Below the pieces are notes generated by a model. That model saw nothing but the letters and a program-made list of their open reading frames with translations, made no database searches and was not told the DNA's origin. Position numbers and translations under genes: made by a program. Source: Lentinus brumalis (Eukaryota > Basidiomycota > Agaricomycetes > Polyporales > Polyporaceae). Taken from it: a stretch of 64,000 bases of DNA. This document shows positions 34,367 to 46,250 of this stretch, piece by piece; the first letter of the stretch is position 1; each line of letters begins with the position of its first letter. The DNA is taken from NCBI GenBank assembly GCA_001792895.1, contig MARA01000016.1:124001-188000 (forward strand), given 5' to 3'.

Positions 34367-34567
34367 TGTAGAAGTGGCACAGGACGAAGGACGAGAGCAG
34401 AAGTGAATGAATAGAACAGACGCTGATGCTCTAGCTAAGTACATAACAACGTAGACAAAGGACATAGTAAGTACAATAAGTAAAGCTATACAATGACAGT
34501 AAGTAAACGAGTAAATAGTCCGTAAGGTAACTAGAAAGGCCATGAGTATACCCGCTATACTCCAACA
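34367..34567 (-). repeat. 5' LTR of copia element
   Basis: 201 bp, identical to the copy at 29889-30089. It should carry the element's promoter. Confidence 0.95.
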
Positions 34568-34572
34568 AGGGA
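34568..34572. repeat. Target-site duplication of copia element (right)
   Basis: AGGGA, matching 29884-29888. Confidence 0.9.
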
Positions 34573-35013
34573 CGGCAAGGGCAGACCTCATAAACCCTTC
34601 ATGCATGATGCATGATATTTCCTTACGACAAGTATGACACTGCCTTTGTGCGTCGTCCTCGGAGCCTGGGAAGGTCTGATCAAACTACATAGTACGAGAA
34701 TTCGAGCATCGACTCACAGCAGGCCGTCTTCACAATTGAGTGAGAGGCACGATAGTACTTGCTGCAGCCGTGTACAATAGCAGAATCTCACCGAAGATAG
34801 TGAGTTGCTATGTAGGAGAGGCGGGAGAGCAGAGGCTGCAGGCGCTGGATGGCGCTGGCTGTGCCGAGTAGATAAGATTAGATTGCTTCGCCGTGATGGG
34901 CTCCCAGACGCATTTGTGCATCTTGTCCTTAACCTCGATGTGCATCCAAGTACGCACTCCCGAGCACACCATCAGCTGACTTCACAGAAGCTTTCAGGCT
35001 CTTCCGAGTACAG
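34573..35013. other. Intergenic stretch upstream of MED4
   Basis: No gene is supported. It presumably holds the MED4 promoter, now placed directly next to the retrotransposon's 5' LTR. Confidence 0.45.
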
Positions 35014-37105
35014 ATGTCGTATCCGACCTTTGTCGGGCCGTCCTCTCAGCCGCTCACGCAATCCGCCTACGCTTCCCAGTCAACCCAGTACGGCTACTCG
35101 CAGCAATATGCTATCCACCTCACGGATGTACAGATGCTGGGAAACCCCTCGGCGTCCATGTCGGAGATCCTCCTAGACCCTCTAGCGCGGCTGCAGACAC
35201 TCTCGCATACGCTCTTCCAGTCTCTTGGTCCCCCACAATCGCGCCCGCCACCTCCACCATCGGTCTCGGAACTCCTGGCAGTTGATGCTCAACTTGCGGC
35301 CGCCGTGCACCTAGCGCGCGCCCACCAAGTGAAGCAGCGCCGTATCGAACAATTGAAAGACGAGGTACTCGATCTCGATCGTCGGTGGCGCGAAACCGTG
35401 CGGACATTGGACGAGGGCAGACGCGAACTCGACGCCATTGTCCGCGAAGGCGAAGAGCGCATCAAAGCCATTGAAGAAGCCAAGGCCGGTACGTCACATA
35501 TGCTCCTTGTTCAGGATGCGCGTATACCCCTCGGACTTCTCTAATGGGTCTGAGCGGAAGTGAAATGTGGGACAGCGTCCCTGCCGTTTGTATTCCACAT
35601 CTCTTCGGCGCGGAACAGTCGCTGTAGCCCTGAAAAGATGTGGAGTTGCCCAGTCTACATTTGACCGATACGGAAAGTGTTGTTCAGCCAGTCTGAAGCC
35701 TCAGTGACTCGGGTGCAACTTGTTCGGTACCCAGTGCTCGACACGGCGGAGTGCACATGGAGGTGCCACATGTTTTCTGGAAACGGGACTCAAGGGCCTA
35801 TGGTGCTTGAGAGGGTACCTTGTGCGATTGCGGTACCTTGCTGAGCAATGGCTGCAGTGCATGACGCCTTCGTCGCATTGTCTAGTTGCTCAACCTCACC
35901 ATGCTATCGCGGTACCCCTCTGGCAGTCGGTTATCTGCGTCTGGATGCTGCACGCTATCTTAAGCCTACCATGCCGAACGGAGCGCATCATCGAAGCCTT
36001 CGGTGCATAAGCTTCATTGTGCAGCAAGCTCCGGCTAGGAAAACATGTATGGGGGTTTGGAACGCTTGCGCGAAGTGACCGAGATGTACTCTGTTTGCAC
36101 CTTGTTCTTCTTCGGTCATGCGATCAATCTCGGGCCGATTCGTACCCCGTATGTTGGAGAGAGTTCCATGGTGGCGACCTGCTTGGCATAATTGAGCGTG
36201 CGGGTTGAGTCTCCGAGCTGTCGGCGAGAATGTTACCGCGAGAGAGCCGGGTACAACCCGGGATCCCACCGGTAGACAGAAGCCAACTCCAGACAAAAGA
36301 GCATGTCCGAGAGACCACATGCTGCACTCAATCTGGCTACCAGGTTTAGCGATATATGCTCGGACCCCTCCACGTCAGGTTCTTTAGAACGGTCGAGGCT
36401 CGCGCATGTTACATTCGCCTCCGCTGTGCCCGGTTCCCAAATATGTTGTTCATTGTACTAGGCATACGTGAACCCCCTCTGGCTGCCTTCTTTGACCTTC
36501 TACGGTTCTCGAGGAGCCGCCCGGGTAATGAAAGGAGAAGCCGCGAAGCACAGTTGCCCGCATTGCTCGCTGATACATCGTCAGAGCGTCCCTGATTTGT
36601 GTCCGTCCGTCAAACCAACTCACGCTGACGCTTACGTATCGTGTCATACCCCCCTCCAGCCGCAATTCCATACCCGGAGCTGCTCGCGTACGCGCAGAGC
36701 CTGTCCGCGTTCACATCCGCGCCGCCAAACATGCCCGACCTGGCCCCAGGCCAGCCACCGCCGCCCCTGTTCTTCCCCCCGTTCCCGAACGAAGAAAAGA
36801 TGCGCCGCGGGCACATGAACGACGAGGCGCCGCTCGGCATCTTGGGCGAGACGCATTCGGTGGGGAAGCGTGAGTCCCTCCCCTCGCATACTCACCATGT
36901 TCCCGATCTGGCAGCCCTCGCCCTTGTGTTGCGGGGGTTGCGGCGGAACTAATGCGCGATCTGTTCGTTCCTTGCAGCGCCGACAGTATCGCCGACACTC
37001 GAGCTTCCGGGCCATCCTGGCGCGAACCCGTACAGGCCAGACTTCCAGCCGCCTCAACAGCAGCCGTTCTTCGACTTGGATTTGGATCTCAATCCGGATC
37101 TGTGA
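35014..37105 (+). CDS. MED4: Mediator complex subunit 4
   Basis: Exons 35014-35488, 36660-36869 and 36978-37105 join in frame to 270 residues. Residues 45-160 hold the Med4 signature: LLDPLARLQTLSHTLFQSLG, then a long coiled coil (AHQVKQRRIEQLKDEVLDLD, EGEERIKAIEEA). After the junction comes IPYPELLAYAQSLSAFTSAP, the second conserved block. The protein ends in a Pro/Gln-rich stretch and FFDLDLDLNPDL. Med4 is part of the Mediator middle module that links activators to RNA polymerase II. The odd feature is the first intron: 1,171 nt, against about 50-110 nt elsewhere in this gene and window. It contains no recognisable gene. The coding junction (GCC GCC GCA ATT CCA) and conserved flanks argue that it is spliced out normally. 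Confidence 0.88.
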
Positions 37106-37302
37106 CGACAAGGCTATTGTGAACGTCCGCTCAGGCGCGGAGTATGACGTGATCCATTTCCATAGAGTGTAAAGTGAGTGCTACAGCGGTAGTAATAGGA
37201 AGGATGGAAGAACTGAGACAGAGCATTGTCGACAGCGATACAAGTGAGGTGCTCATACAAGGATATGGTCGTGGGTCCAACGATACATACGACGTGCGGC
37301 GC

Positions 37303-40300
37303 TTACGAGACGTAGACGGGGAACGGGATGAGTGGCGGGCTGCGCGAGGGCTCTTCCTCGTTCATAAATCGCCTGCAAACAGCGCCGGGGTCAGTATGAG
37401 TGGCTTTACTGGAGCCGATGCCCGACGAGCACACGCACCGGAAGATCTGCATGTTGACGTCAGACTTGAACACAACGAAGAGGTGCGTATTGTCGTGCGT
37501 GTCGACCTCGGCGCAGCTGTCGCACAGGTCCTTCGGACAGTACGCGCAATGGAACCACTCCCCGGAGATATGAGACATACACCGGTCGCACACCGCGAAC
37601 GCGTGCGTCAGCGACCGGAGATATCCTGTGGCGCACGACGACAATTGTTAGCCAAGTGCCGTTCTCGATATGATAGAGTCTGCCGGCAAACCTTTCGGGT
37701 CGGCCATGTTGAAAACGCCACCCGTTGGCCCGGCGGGCTTCTTGTACCTGTACTTATTGTGAGCTAATTTGAGAGCGTCGGCAATACGAGCACGACGTAC
37801 AGCGGCGGCAGTGGCGGCTGCAGAACGAGCGGCCGGTCGACGGCTTTCGGTAGCTTGAAGAAAACGTGCCACGGGTCGTGCAGCGCATACGAGCGCGCCT
37901 CGCAACGTTCGCACTGTAATTGAACAAGGCGCCGCCGCCGTCAGCACGCCCGTACTCGTAGTGTGACACTGAGCCTCGGACAATTACGTACCAGACTAAC
38001 GGGTTTGGGGTACGAAGAACAGTTGGCGCACTGGTACCGCACGCCGACAATCGGCTAATGGAGGGGGTCGTCAGACTGCGTGCAACGGGACCACCAGCGG
38101 GACGCCACATACTTGAGCGCATCCATCACACGCCATTGCGTGGTCGCTCTGCACAGACGCGACGTCAACACGAGCACCACTTCCGAGCACGGTGTGCGAA
38201 TATGCGGATCCATAGGAGTTGCGCCGGGGGCGGCCGTTGACGCTGCTGCCCGCCTGGGCCTGGGCGGCGTCGCGCCCGGTCCACAGCTTCATCGCCATCT
38301 GGCTTGTTGAGTGCAGGTCCGCCGTCGACATGGGGTGGGGGATCTTCAGAGAAGGTGAGCGTTCGCGCCCAGCGTGATGCACCTATGCAGTCATTCACTC
38401 ACCTTGATCATGATGTGGGACGACACATGACCGCCGTCTGCCGAGTCAATATTTCCTGGAAGGCCAGCGGCGTCGCAGTTCGAGCATATATCGACGTTCT
38501 CGCATATGGCGCAATGGAACCTGGCTCCTATGATCTCTTGCATGCAGCTGGAAATCGAGGATGAGCGCACGGAAGGGCGTGTATAGAGGACCGAGACTCA
38601 CTGTGCACAAAGGACCCCTACATGTGTCATCGCTATATCACACGAGACAACACGAGCGTTGAGAAGTGGCCCCACAGACCGCACAAGCGTCTAGACTCAC
38701 AGGTTTCGTCCATAGACGTATGTCCAGCTAGGTCGGCCATCTTGCCGCTCGATGAGTGGGAGCTGCTTGGCTTGTCCGGGACCGCGAGGAACGCGTGTGC
38801 AGGGTGAACCTCATACACTTGCCTAGCACACGAAAGATTTGTGCGCGTGAGCATCTGGCTGCGGAATCGTACCACGACACCCTGCAGTGGCGTACCTGTA
38901 ACAAGCTCGGCACAAGTTGAAATCATCACAAGACGCACACTTGTACCGGTGGCTTGTGATGACAGTGTTGCAGGTAGAACAGTGGCATGTTCCTTCGCCG
39001 CCTTGCTCTGCGAATGGAACAATCGTCAGGATCGTTCTCTGCGTCCGTGCCTGTAAGGACCCATCGCATGCTGTGGCTGTAGAGTCCACACGCCGCAGCA
39101 TTTGTGAGCGCATGGGGGCGGGAGTGATACTCACCAACGTCTTCCCAACCGTTATGTGTCCAACTCTGCTCGATGTACGCGTGCCGCAGCAACCCCTTCT
39201 GACTCGGCGCCGTGCGCCGCCATCTCGAGAGTGCCCGCTCAGCATCCTCCGGCGAAGTCCCGGGTCCTGGAGATGTGCCAGGCGTGGTACTAAACTCAAG
39301 CGAGTGTTGCACACCATATGCCTGTACACAATTCGAACAGAGCTCGTATCCGTCCCTTCTTCTATTTTCAGATCCCGGTGAAGACGACACAGGGCTACCC
39401 TGACCAGGAGGTATAGGCAAGGGCTTATACGGCGGATGATGGACGTTGAGATGCAGTGTGCTCTCCGACATCGAGCGCGAGGGGTGGTGGTCTGAAGAGC
39501 CGGAGCTTCCACTCCCGGAATGCTGACTGCCGGTTCCAACTATGGTGAGCGAGGAAGCCGAGGCTGCGGTCGACGGAGCGTTGTGCCATGGCGGGTACGA
39601 GTGTTCTCGGCGGATCTCGATCGCCCGCGTCTTCCCCTTCACGTCTCCAGTCCACTCGGGTTCGATGATGATGGGTCTCTTCTCCCCGCAGGTCGAACAG
39701 ACATACTTGATCATGTCCAGTACGACGCCGCAATTGGAGCAGTTCGTGGGATCGGGAGGTGGCCCAAGAGGCGGGTCGGGACGCAGGAACGACAACACTT
39801 CCGGCGGTATGTCCGGGTGTATGTAATCTGTCGGGAACTGCTGCTCCTCGGGGCTCATGAATGGATTCGAGGAACGATGTGGGTGCGAGAACTGCGTGGC
39901 CTGCATCGATGTCGGGCGACTATCCAAAACCTTCTCTGCCGAATCCGCCAGACTTTCGACCGCGTCGTCGTCGTATCCGTAATCGCGTACGCTCTGCGAC
40001 CCGCTGCTGCCAGTGAGCGTGTAACGGTAGTTCCCGTGCTGATTTCGCTCGAGCTCGAGGGACACGCTGTCTTCGAGCGAAAAGTCGCTGACTGATGCCC
40101 CATCTCCATCGAGTATCGACAGATGCGCGTTCTGCTCTCGCAACCAGTTGGCTCCGCGCTCTGTCTGGAAGGTGGATGTGCCGTTGAGATTCCCGGGAGA
40201 CAGACCAAGGCGCTCCTCCTCCAGCTTCAGCCGTGCGAATACGGATGACGGATCCTCGGGGTAGCGTGCGAGGGTGTCGGAGGAGGTTAGCGGGCCCGGC

Positions 40301-41019
40301 TCTCGCGTCCTTGCAGCGCTAGACAGGGTACGAGTCTCCCACTGGTCGCCGGGGTCGATGAGGGGCTCGCGGCTGGGGCCAGCGACAATGGTCTTGGTGC
40401 CCTTGCCGCGGTATGCGTCGTACTTGGAACCGACATCCTTGGAACTCACCGTGATAGCATCGTCCTCGAGCTCGCGTGGAGGCTCTGACGAGTACGACAG
40501 CGACTGCCCGCTCCCGTTCCTGTTCTGGTACTCCTCCAAGCTGACGAGCGAGCCGGTGTCCGAGAGGCTGATGCCATCGTAGTCGACGACGACGTGAACG
40601 CGCAGGACGATCTGGGACTTGCGGAAGCTGCGACCGGAGAGGATGGAGGCCGCGGAGGAAAGAGGGGCATCTTCACTGGAGGTGGGCTTGAAGTAGTTGA
40701 TGGCCTCGGTGAGGTCTGCTTCATTACTGATCACGGTCGTTTCGGAGTCGTCGTCGACATATGCAATGTAGAAGGGGGTAGAATTGAGGCCGAAACATTT
40801 CTCTACCTGTGGAAGATCAGCAGGTAGGAAAGTGAATGGATCATCTCGATGACGCACATGCTTCCGGAGACTGTCGTATGTGCAGAGGCGGGAGGACGGG
40901 AATGAGATCTTCTTGCTGCCGCGCTCTTCGTGGGTGCACTTGACGACCAGCGCCTTGTCCGGGCGGGGCTCCGATCTGCCAAAGCTTGACCCGCCGTAGT
41001 CCGAGCCTGCAACCGACAT
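37303..41019 (-). CDS. PB1 and multi-ZZ zinc-finger protein, NBR1-like
   Basis: The start is MSVAGSDYGG at 41019; the longer in-frame start is only TTG. A PB1 domain spans about 40690-40980 (KCTHEERGSKKISFPSSRL, VEKCFGLNSTPFYIAYVDDD), interrupted by a 51-nt intron at 40807-40857 that keeps the frame. A long disordered Ser-rich region follows. Then come about five ZZ-type zinc fingers: CSNCGVVLDMIKYVCSTCGE with ELCSNCVQAYG; CSTCNTVITSHRYKCASC with LCRACY; FHCAICENVDICSNC near 38500; a module with RYQCANC and HDPWHVFFKLP near 37870-38080; and CDRCMSHISGEWFHCAYC with DLCDSC near 37560. PB1 plus serial ZZ is the layout of NBR1/p62-type selective-autophagy receptors. I could not find the four-Trp (FW) domain. 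The stop at 37303 is tentative. Confidence 0.78.
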
Positions 41020-42089
41020 CCAGAGCGAGGGGGTGGTCAAAGCCGTCGGGGTGGCTGCGCAGAGCCTGCGGACCCAAAGACTCCGATCCAGCGATCCTGG
41101 GTTATGTAATCCCTGCGCCGGCCCGAGGCTGGACGCGCCCTGACACGGTCACGTGAGGACGCATCTCCGCCGCGACGCAGCCGCCCCCGGACACTGTGTC
41201 GAGCAACGGAGCAACGAGATGCAGGTCGCACCTGCAGTACTCAACCTCACGGCAGTTCTCATTCCCTCGCTCGTTTGTGCATATCTGGCTTCATCACAGT
41301 CATCGGTCAGCGACGCTCGTGTCGCGAGGTCGATGCACTTACTGGATACTGCGACGTGACTCGGATCCTCGTGTAGCCTGGGCATTGTACTTCGAGGAAC
41401 CTGCTATATGCGTCATAAGATTGCACCTACAGGTACGCATAAAGCAACTCTCACCATGACTACTGAGCTACAATCACAGAAAGAGTGAGAGAGTGAGGGA
41501 GGGCAAAGCGGCTAGCAGATGGTGGTAAGAGGAGAAGTTGTGCTAGAATAGAGTTCGTGACTTGAAGGGGTTTTGTTATGACGTTACGGAAGATTCCGGC
41601 AGCGTATCGAGGAGTTCGAGGGAGGCTGGAAGCGGAGAGACGCGCGTGGAGTCTGCAGTCCGTGCAAGTGCCATTCTCAGGCTCGAGCAAGTCTTGACTC
41701 TGACTAGTACGGTGGGCAGGTAATTAGCCAGAAAAGTGCAGCTTTGCGCCTTAGTACAGCTTACAACGGTATACAGAACTACATGGTAGCGACTTTTCAC
41801 CCAGGGTTGACCGTACATATCCTCCATGCTGTGGCCTGTTGTACTCGAGCCCTCCTACGCTTCATCTCAATATTCCTCGCCTCGATTGTGGACCTTTCTT
41901 TGCTGCTTGTGGTGATGGACCCCGTACAACTCGTTATCCCTACGTGCACGTGCTCGCATGTGCCCGCCTGCGGCCTCTCGCACACCTGCATCGACGGCGG
42001 CCGAGTCCGTGTGACGTACAGGTACTCCGAGCCACGGCCCACTGGGAGCTTCATCTGATCATCCGCACTTGTGTTACTTAACTCCCGCC
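41020..42089. promoter_or_regulatory. Divergent intergenic region
   Basis: 1,070 bp between the start codons of the PB1/ZZ gene and the small 122-residue gene. It should contain both promoters. No coding frame with recognisable motifs was found. Confidence 0.45.
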
Positions 42090-42618
42090 ATGTCCGATAG
42101 TACGCGCAAGACATACAAACTCGTCACCGTCAACACGGCTCCCGAACGCGCCAAGCGACTCATTGGGAGAGTCGTGGAGGATGTCAAGGACAAATATACC
42201 ATCGTGCACGCTGCGAACGCAGAAAGTGAGTTACGACACTGAAGTGAGGTTCATACCACCGCTGATTTCAGGCTCAGGAATCGAAGACGTGCGTGCCATC
42301 GTAGAAAGGGAGCAACCAAACGTGCTAGTAAGTCTCGCTGCCAAGACACTTCCCGTCAGTTCTTGTGCTCATCGTCTCAGTTCACGGCCTCCATGTGGAC
42401 CCCAGAACAAGCGCAGGTGAGCGTTGAAGGCCTAGTAGCACACCATCGTTCTGTCTGTAGATGACCTCTGCACGCAGGAGATCGTCAGGATCGCGCGGGA
42501 GACGATCCCTGGCATCAAGACGTTCAGCATCCCGCAAGGCCTGCAGGTGGAAAAAGGTCCGGACGCGGTTGTTGAGTACATCAAGGAGAACCTTCCAACT
42601 CTCCTTGATGACTCGTGA
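42090..42618 (+). CDS. Small soluble protein of unknown function, 122 residues
   Basis: Four exons (42090-42225, 42272-42327, 42381-42416, 42478-42618) join exactly in frame to 122 residues. It begins MSDSTRKTYKLVTVNTAPER and includes VVEDVKDKYTIVHAANAE, FTASMWTPEQAQEIVRIA and GLQVEKGPDAVVEYIKENLP. There is no signal peptide, membrane span or metal-binding motif. The alternating beta-alpha pattern suggests a compact Rossmann-like or ferredoxin-like domain. I believe similar short proteins occur across basidiomycetes, but I cannot name a function. The perfect exon phasing makes it very likely real. Confidence 0.8.
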
Positions 42619-42847
42619 ACCTGCAGTGACTTGCCAGTGTAAATGGCAGAATGCAGACGGTGGAGTCTCCCTCAGAGACCGACTGCTCCGAGCATATGTG
42701 CATACGGCGGAGCATGTGTCCATACTTACCATGGTTTGTATAGAAGCCGCTGCGTGTACTTACTGGTGTGATGAGGCCGGGTGTGGACTTGGTGCGGGCT
42801 ATGTGCCTACTGATTATACTACTGTGCCTTGATCTAACCATTTCATC

Positions 42848-42951
42848 GGCCTGGTGGTCTAGTAGTATGATTCCTTCTTAGGGTGTAGACTGCTTGTGAA
42901 GCAGTTACTCCGAATTGGAGGAGGTCCCGGGTTCAATTCCCGGCCAGGCCC
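42848..42951 (+). tRNA. tRNA-Pro (AGG), with 32-nt intron
   Basis: The acceptor GGCCTGG (42848-42854) pairs with CCAGGCC (42944-42950). The D-arm GGTCTAGTAGTATGATT is characteristic of tRNA-Pro. The anticodon stem CCTTC/GGAGG encloses TTAGGG, then a 32-nt intron, then T38; the anticodon is AGG. The T-arm CCGGG-TTCAATT-CCCGG is perfect. A six-T run at about 42968-42973 can act as the Pol III terminator. Confidence 0.92.
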
Positions 42952-43258
42952 TTCGGAGTGTGATGCGTTTTTTCTCGCTTTTCATATGTTCGACTTACGT
43001 CCCTCTTGTTCGTTTGTCCATACATTTTGTCCTGTTGTGCTATCAGGCAGCAGCTCTGCCCCCTCGTGTCTGTTACTGATCCATGCCGTACAGGAGGCAG
43101 AAAGGCAGGAACGCGGCGGCCAAGTCCCGCAAGGAGAGTACATACATTAAATCGAGATTTCACATGGCGAGGCTCGATGGCGGGGTAGCCGGAGCTTGGA
43201 CGCGGGGCGCATATAACCAGCTCTTTACCCCGGAGTCGGACTGTGCCCCGCGACCTTC

Positions 43259-45760
43259 ATGATTCCTACCAAGCTCCCCAGGCTACCCCGCATCGCCTGG
43301 TCAGCGGCGCGCACGATGTCCTCGACACCCTTCAGCACGACGCGGCCGGCGAACTGGAAGACACTCGCGCCCCCGCCGCTCTCAGGTCCGACCTTCGCAG
43401 CGCAGTCGACGCTCCCCCGCCTCCCCGTCCCCGCACTAGAAGAGACCGTCGGCAAGCTGAAGGAGAGCTTGAAGCCAATCGCGTGGTCGGAGAAAGAGTA
43501 CGCCGACGCGGTGCAGGCCGTCGACCAATTCGCGTCCAGCGATTACGCGCGGCTGCTCCAAGACCGGCTACAGAAGCGCAGCGAGGAGCCCGGACGGCTG
43601 CACTGGCTCGAGGACTGGTGGGACGACATCGCGTACTTGGGCTACCGGGATTCAGTGAGTCGCGCGTAATCTCTGGCTGTCTACATGTCGATATTCACTC
43701 ATGGCGGACGTAGATTGTGATAAACGTATCATACTACTGTACGTGGGCCAGGTTCTCAGCACTCGGAGCACCACCGACGAGCCGTTGCATGCACAGATGG
43801 ATTCAAGGACCACCCCGCGCACCTACCCCAGACACCTGTTCACCGAGCCGCGTCGCTGGTGCGCGCAGTCATGGCCTTCCGCGAACAGTACAAGCTAGGT
43901 CAGATCCCTCCGGAGGCTACCAAGGAGGGCCCGATATGCATGGACACTTGGAGGTACGTTGACGAGCTGATTCTTCATATTGGATCGGGCTTCCACCGAT
44001 CATCCGAGTTTTGACGTTCTGAGAACTCGCTCGAGAAAACGCACGCGCATACATAACCATAGCTGCACGGCTCGTGCTGCCCTATATAACGCACCCCACT
44101 GCTATCTTAGCGTTACCTTCACGCTAGCAAGGAGAACTGGTCTCCACATGACTTAACTCTATGCCTGCCACAACGCGACTAACATAGCTCGTCATCTCTA
44201 GATGGATGTTCGACTGCTGTCGCATTCCCGGTGCTGGGCTCGATTGGTCCGTGAGTCATGCGAAAGAGGGCGACCGCGGCCAGTCCGGCCACGTCGTCGT
44301 CCTCCACCGCGGACGCGTCTGGAAGATCGAGCCATGGCAGGACGGAAGGCTTCTCTCCCTAGATGAGCTGGAGAGGTGCGCATACATGGAGTACACATGC
44401 CCTTTTGCCATTGACATTCCGAATGTGTTTCAGGCATATCCAGCACATCTACGACAACACCACCCAGGATTACCCTGGGGTTGGCGTACTCACCGCATCT
44501 AATCGCGACGTGTGGGCCAAGGTATGTATGCCAGCATCCACGTACTGTCCTCGCATGTTTGACCGTATTCCACCTAGGACCTGCAACAACTCGCATCCGA
44601 CCCACAGAACGCCCACATCCTCACCACCATCCACTCCGCCGCCTTCGTCCTCTGCCTCGACACCGAGCCCGCCAACGGGATGGTCGAGTTCTCCCGCAAC
44701 CTCTGGCACGGTGCCGTCACACAGCAGCCCAACGGCCAGCCCCGACTCGGCCTCCGCAACAGGTGGATGGACAAGCCGTGCCAGTTCGTCGTCCTCCCGG
44801 ACGGCAAGGCCGGCTTCGTCGGCGAGCACTCCGTCATGGACGGCACGCCCACCGCGACGATGTGCGACCGCGTGCTCGACATCATCGCCTCCAAGGACTT
44901 CGCGACCTCCGCCAACTCGCCTCTCCACTCGGCCGCTACCGGTGCGCTCCCAGAGCCGCTCGACTGGAAGGTCTCGGCGGAGACGCAACGCGCCATCGAT
45001 GCCGCGACGGAGGCCGCGGTGGCCCTCATCACCTCGCAGACTCTCAACGTCGTCCGCACGCCATACGGCAAGGCCGCCGTGAAGTCATTCGGGGTCTCGC
45101 CCGACGGCTGGACGCAGATGATCATCCAGCTCGCGTACGCACGCCTCGTCCGAGCGAAGGGCTGGAAGCGCCAAGGCGGTACGTACGAGGCCGCGTCGAC
45201 GCGCAAGTTCCTCAAGGGCCGCACGGAGGCGATCCGCATCGTGTCCGCGGAGTCGGACGCGTGGGTCGCGAGCATGGACGATGCGGGTGCGAGCACGAGC
45301 ACGAGGTTCGAGCTGTTCCGTAATGCGCTCAAGAGGCACGGCACGGACGCGCGTGCTGCAGGGAACGGACGTGGAATTGACCGGCATCTTCTCGGTGGGC
45401 ACTCTATTTTACGGTTTCGTTCACGAGTCGCTGACACCGTGCCCAGGCCTCAAGCTCTCGGTGAAGGAGGGCGAGCAGATGCCCGAGGTGTTCGCGAACC
45501 CAGTCGTCAAGCGTTCCAGTTACTGGGTGCTCAGCACGTCTGCGATCTACACCAAGAACTTCGGGCCATACGGTTGGGGCGAGGTTGTGCCCGACGGCTT
45601 TGGCATCGCGTACACGTCCGGGTTCGACGACTTCCTCCAGTTCACGGTGACCTCGCGCACGGAGATGCCGAACGACGAATTCTGCAGAGAGCTCGAGCGC
45701 GCTGCGCAGGACTTGTTCGACTTGTTCGCCAACCAGGGGGTTGGCAAGTCCAAGTTGTGA
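43259..45760 (+). CDS. CAT2: Carnitine O-acetyltransferase, mitochondrial/peroxisomal
   Basis: The N-terminus MIPTKLPRLPRIAWSAARTM is basic and free of acidic residues, as in mitochondrial presequences; a second Met at residue 20 could start a form without it. The choline/carnitine acyltransferase domain follows: LPRLPVPALEETVGKLKESL, WWDDIAYLGYRDS, then after two introns KEGPICMDTW and WMFDCCRIPG. The catalytic His is in GEHSVMDGTPT. Further motifs are GVSPDGWTQMIIQLAYAR, TYEAASTRKFLKGRTEAIR, FANPVVKRSSYWVLSTS and GWGEVVPDGFGIAY. The last three residues are SKL, a peroxisomal PTS1 signal. The enzyme transfers acetyl groups between CoA and carnitine to move acetyl units from peroxisomes to mitochondria. 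A 245-nt intron ends near 44201. The symbol is used by analogy with yeast. Confidence 0.92.
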
Positions 45761-46250
45761 TGTCAGGAAATCTTTGCAGTTCTTATGGGGAGCATTGTGC
45801 TAGATTGGGACTCGGGATCGCTCACCTGGGAATGATGTCCTGCACGCGTGCAGTCCAACGCGCCAACACGAAAGCCGTCTATGCTCGAATATGTGAGTTA
45901 GCTACTCGTATCGTGGCAATGAGGAGAGACTGGGAGATACAAATGCAGGTTAGGATATATATGCTGTGTACGTAGAACTGGGAATGTATGAGCCAACAAC
46001 AACACAGACATCACGTCAACACGGGAGGCACTAGGAACGATTATCGTGGAACAGCACGGATGGAAGGGAACCAGGGACGGGTGTGTATTCGGGCATGAAA
46101 GAACCAGGATACTAGAGGGATGGGGACGCGAGGCGGGGGCGCGGCGAAAGCAGGTGGACGTGCGGGTGTGTGGCATCAGTACGAACGAATAGATGAGGGA
46201 AAGCAATATAACAGGTCGTCGCGTCATGAAGGGCCGTCTCCGTCACGTCG
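45761..46250. other. Intergenic region between convergent genes
   Basis: It holds the 3' ends of the carnitine acetyltransferase and RhoGEF genes. No additional gene is supported. Confidence 0.45.

Larger units (their letters stand above)
29889..34567 (-). mobile_element. Ty1/copia LTR retrotransposon, intact
   Basis: This 4,679-bp element is oriented on the minus strand. It has 201-bp LTRs with TG...CA ends, a 5-bp AGGGA target duplication, a primer-binding site, a polypurine tract and a single uninterrupted gag-pol frame. The two LTRs are identical by direct reading, so the insertion is recent on an evolutionary scale. It sits in intergenic DNA between a carboxypeptidase and MED4 and breaks no gene that I can see. 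Confidence 0.95.

Noticed and set aside
41744..42058. 104-codon plus-strand frame in the divergent promoter region
   Set aside because: It overlaps an equal antisense frame, lacks motifs and sits where both promoters are expected.
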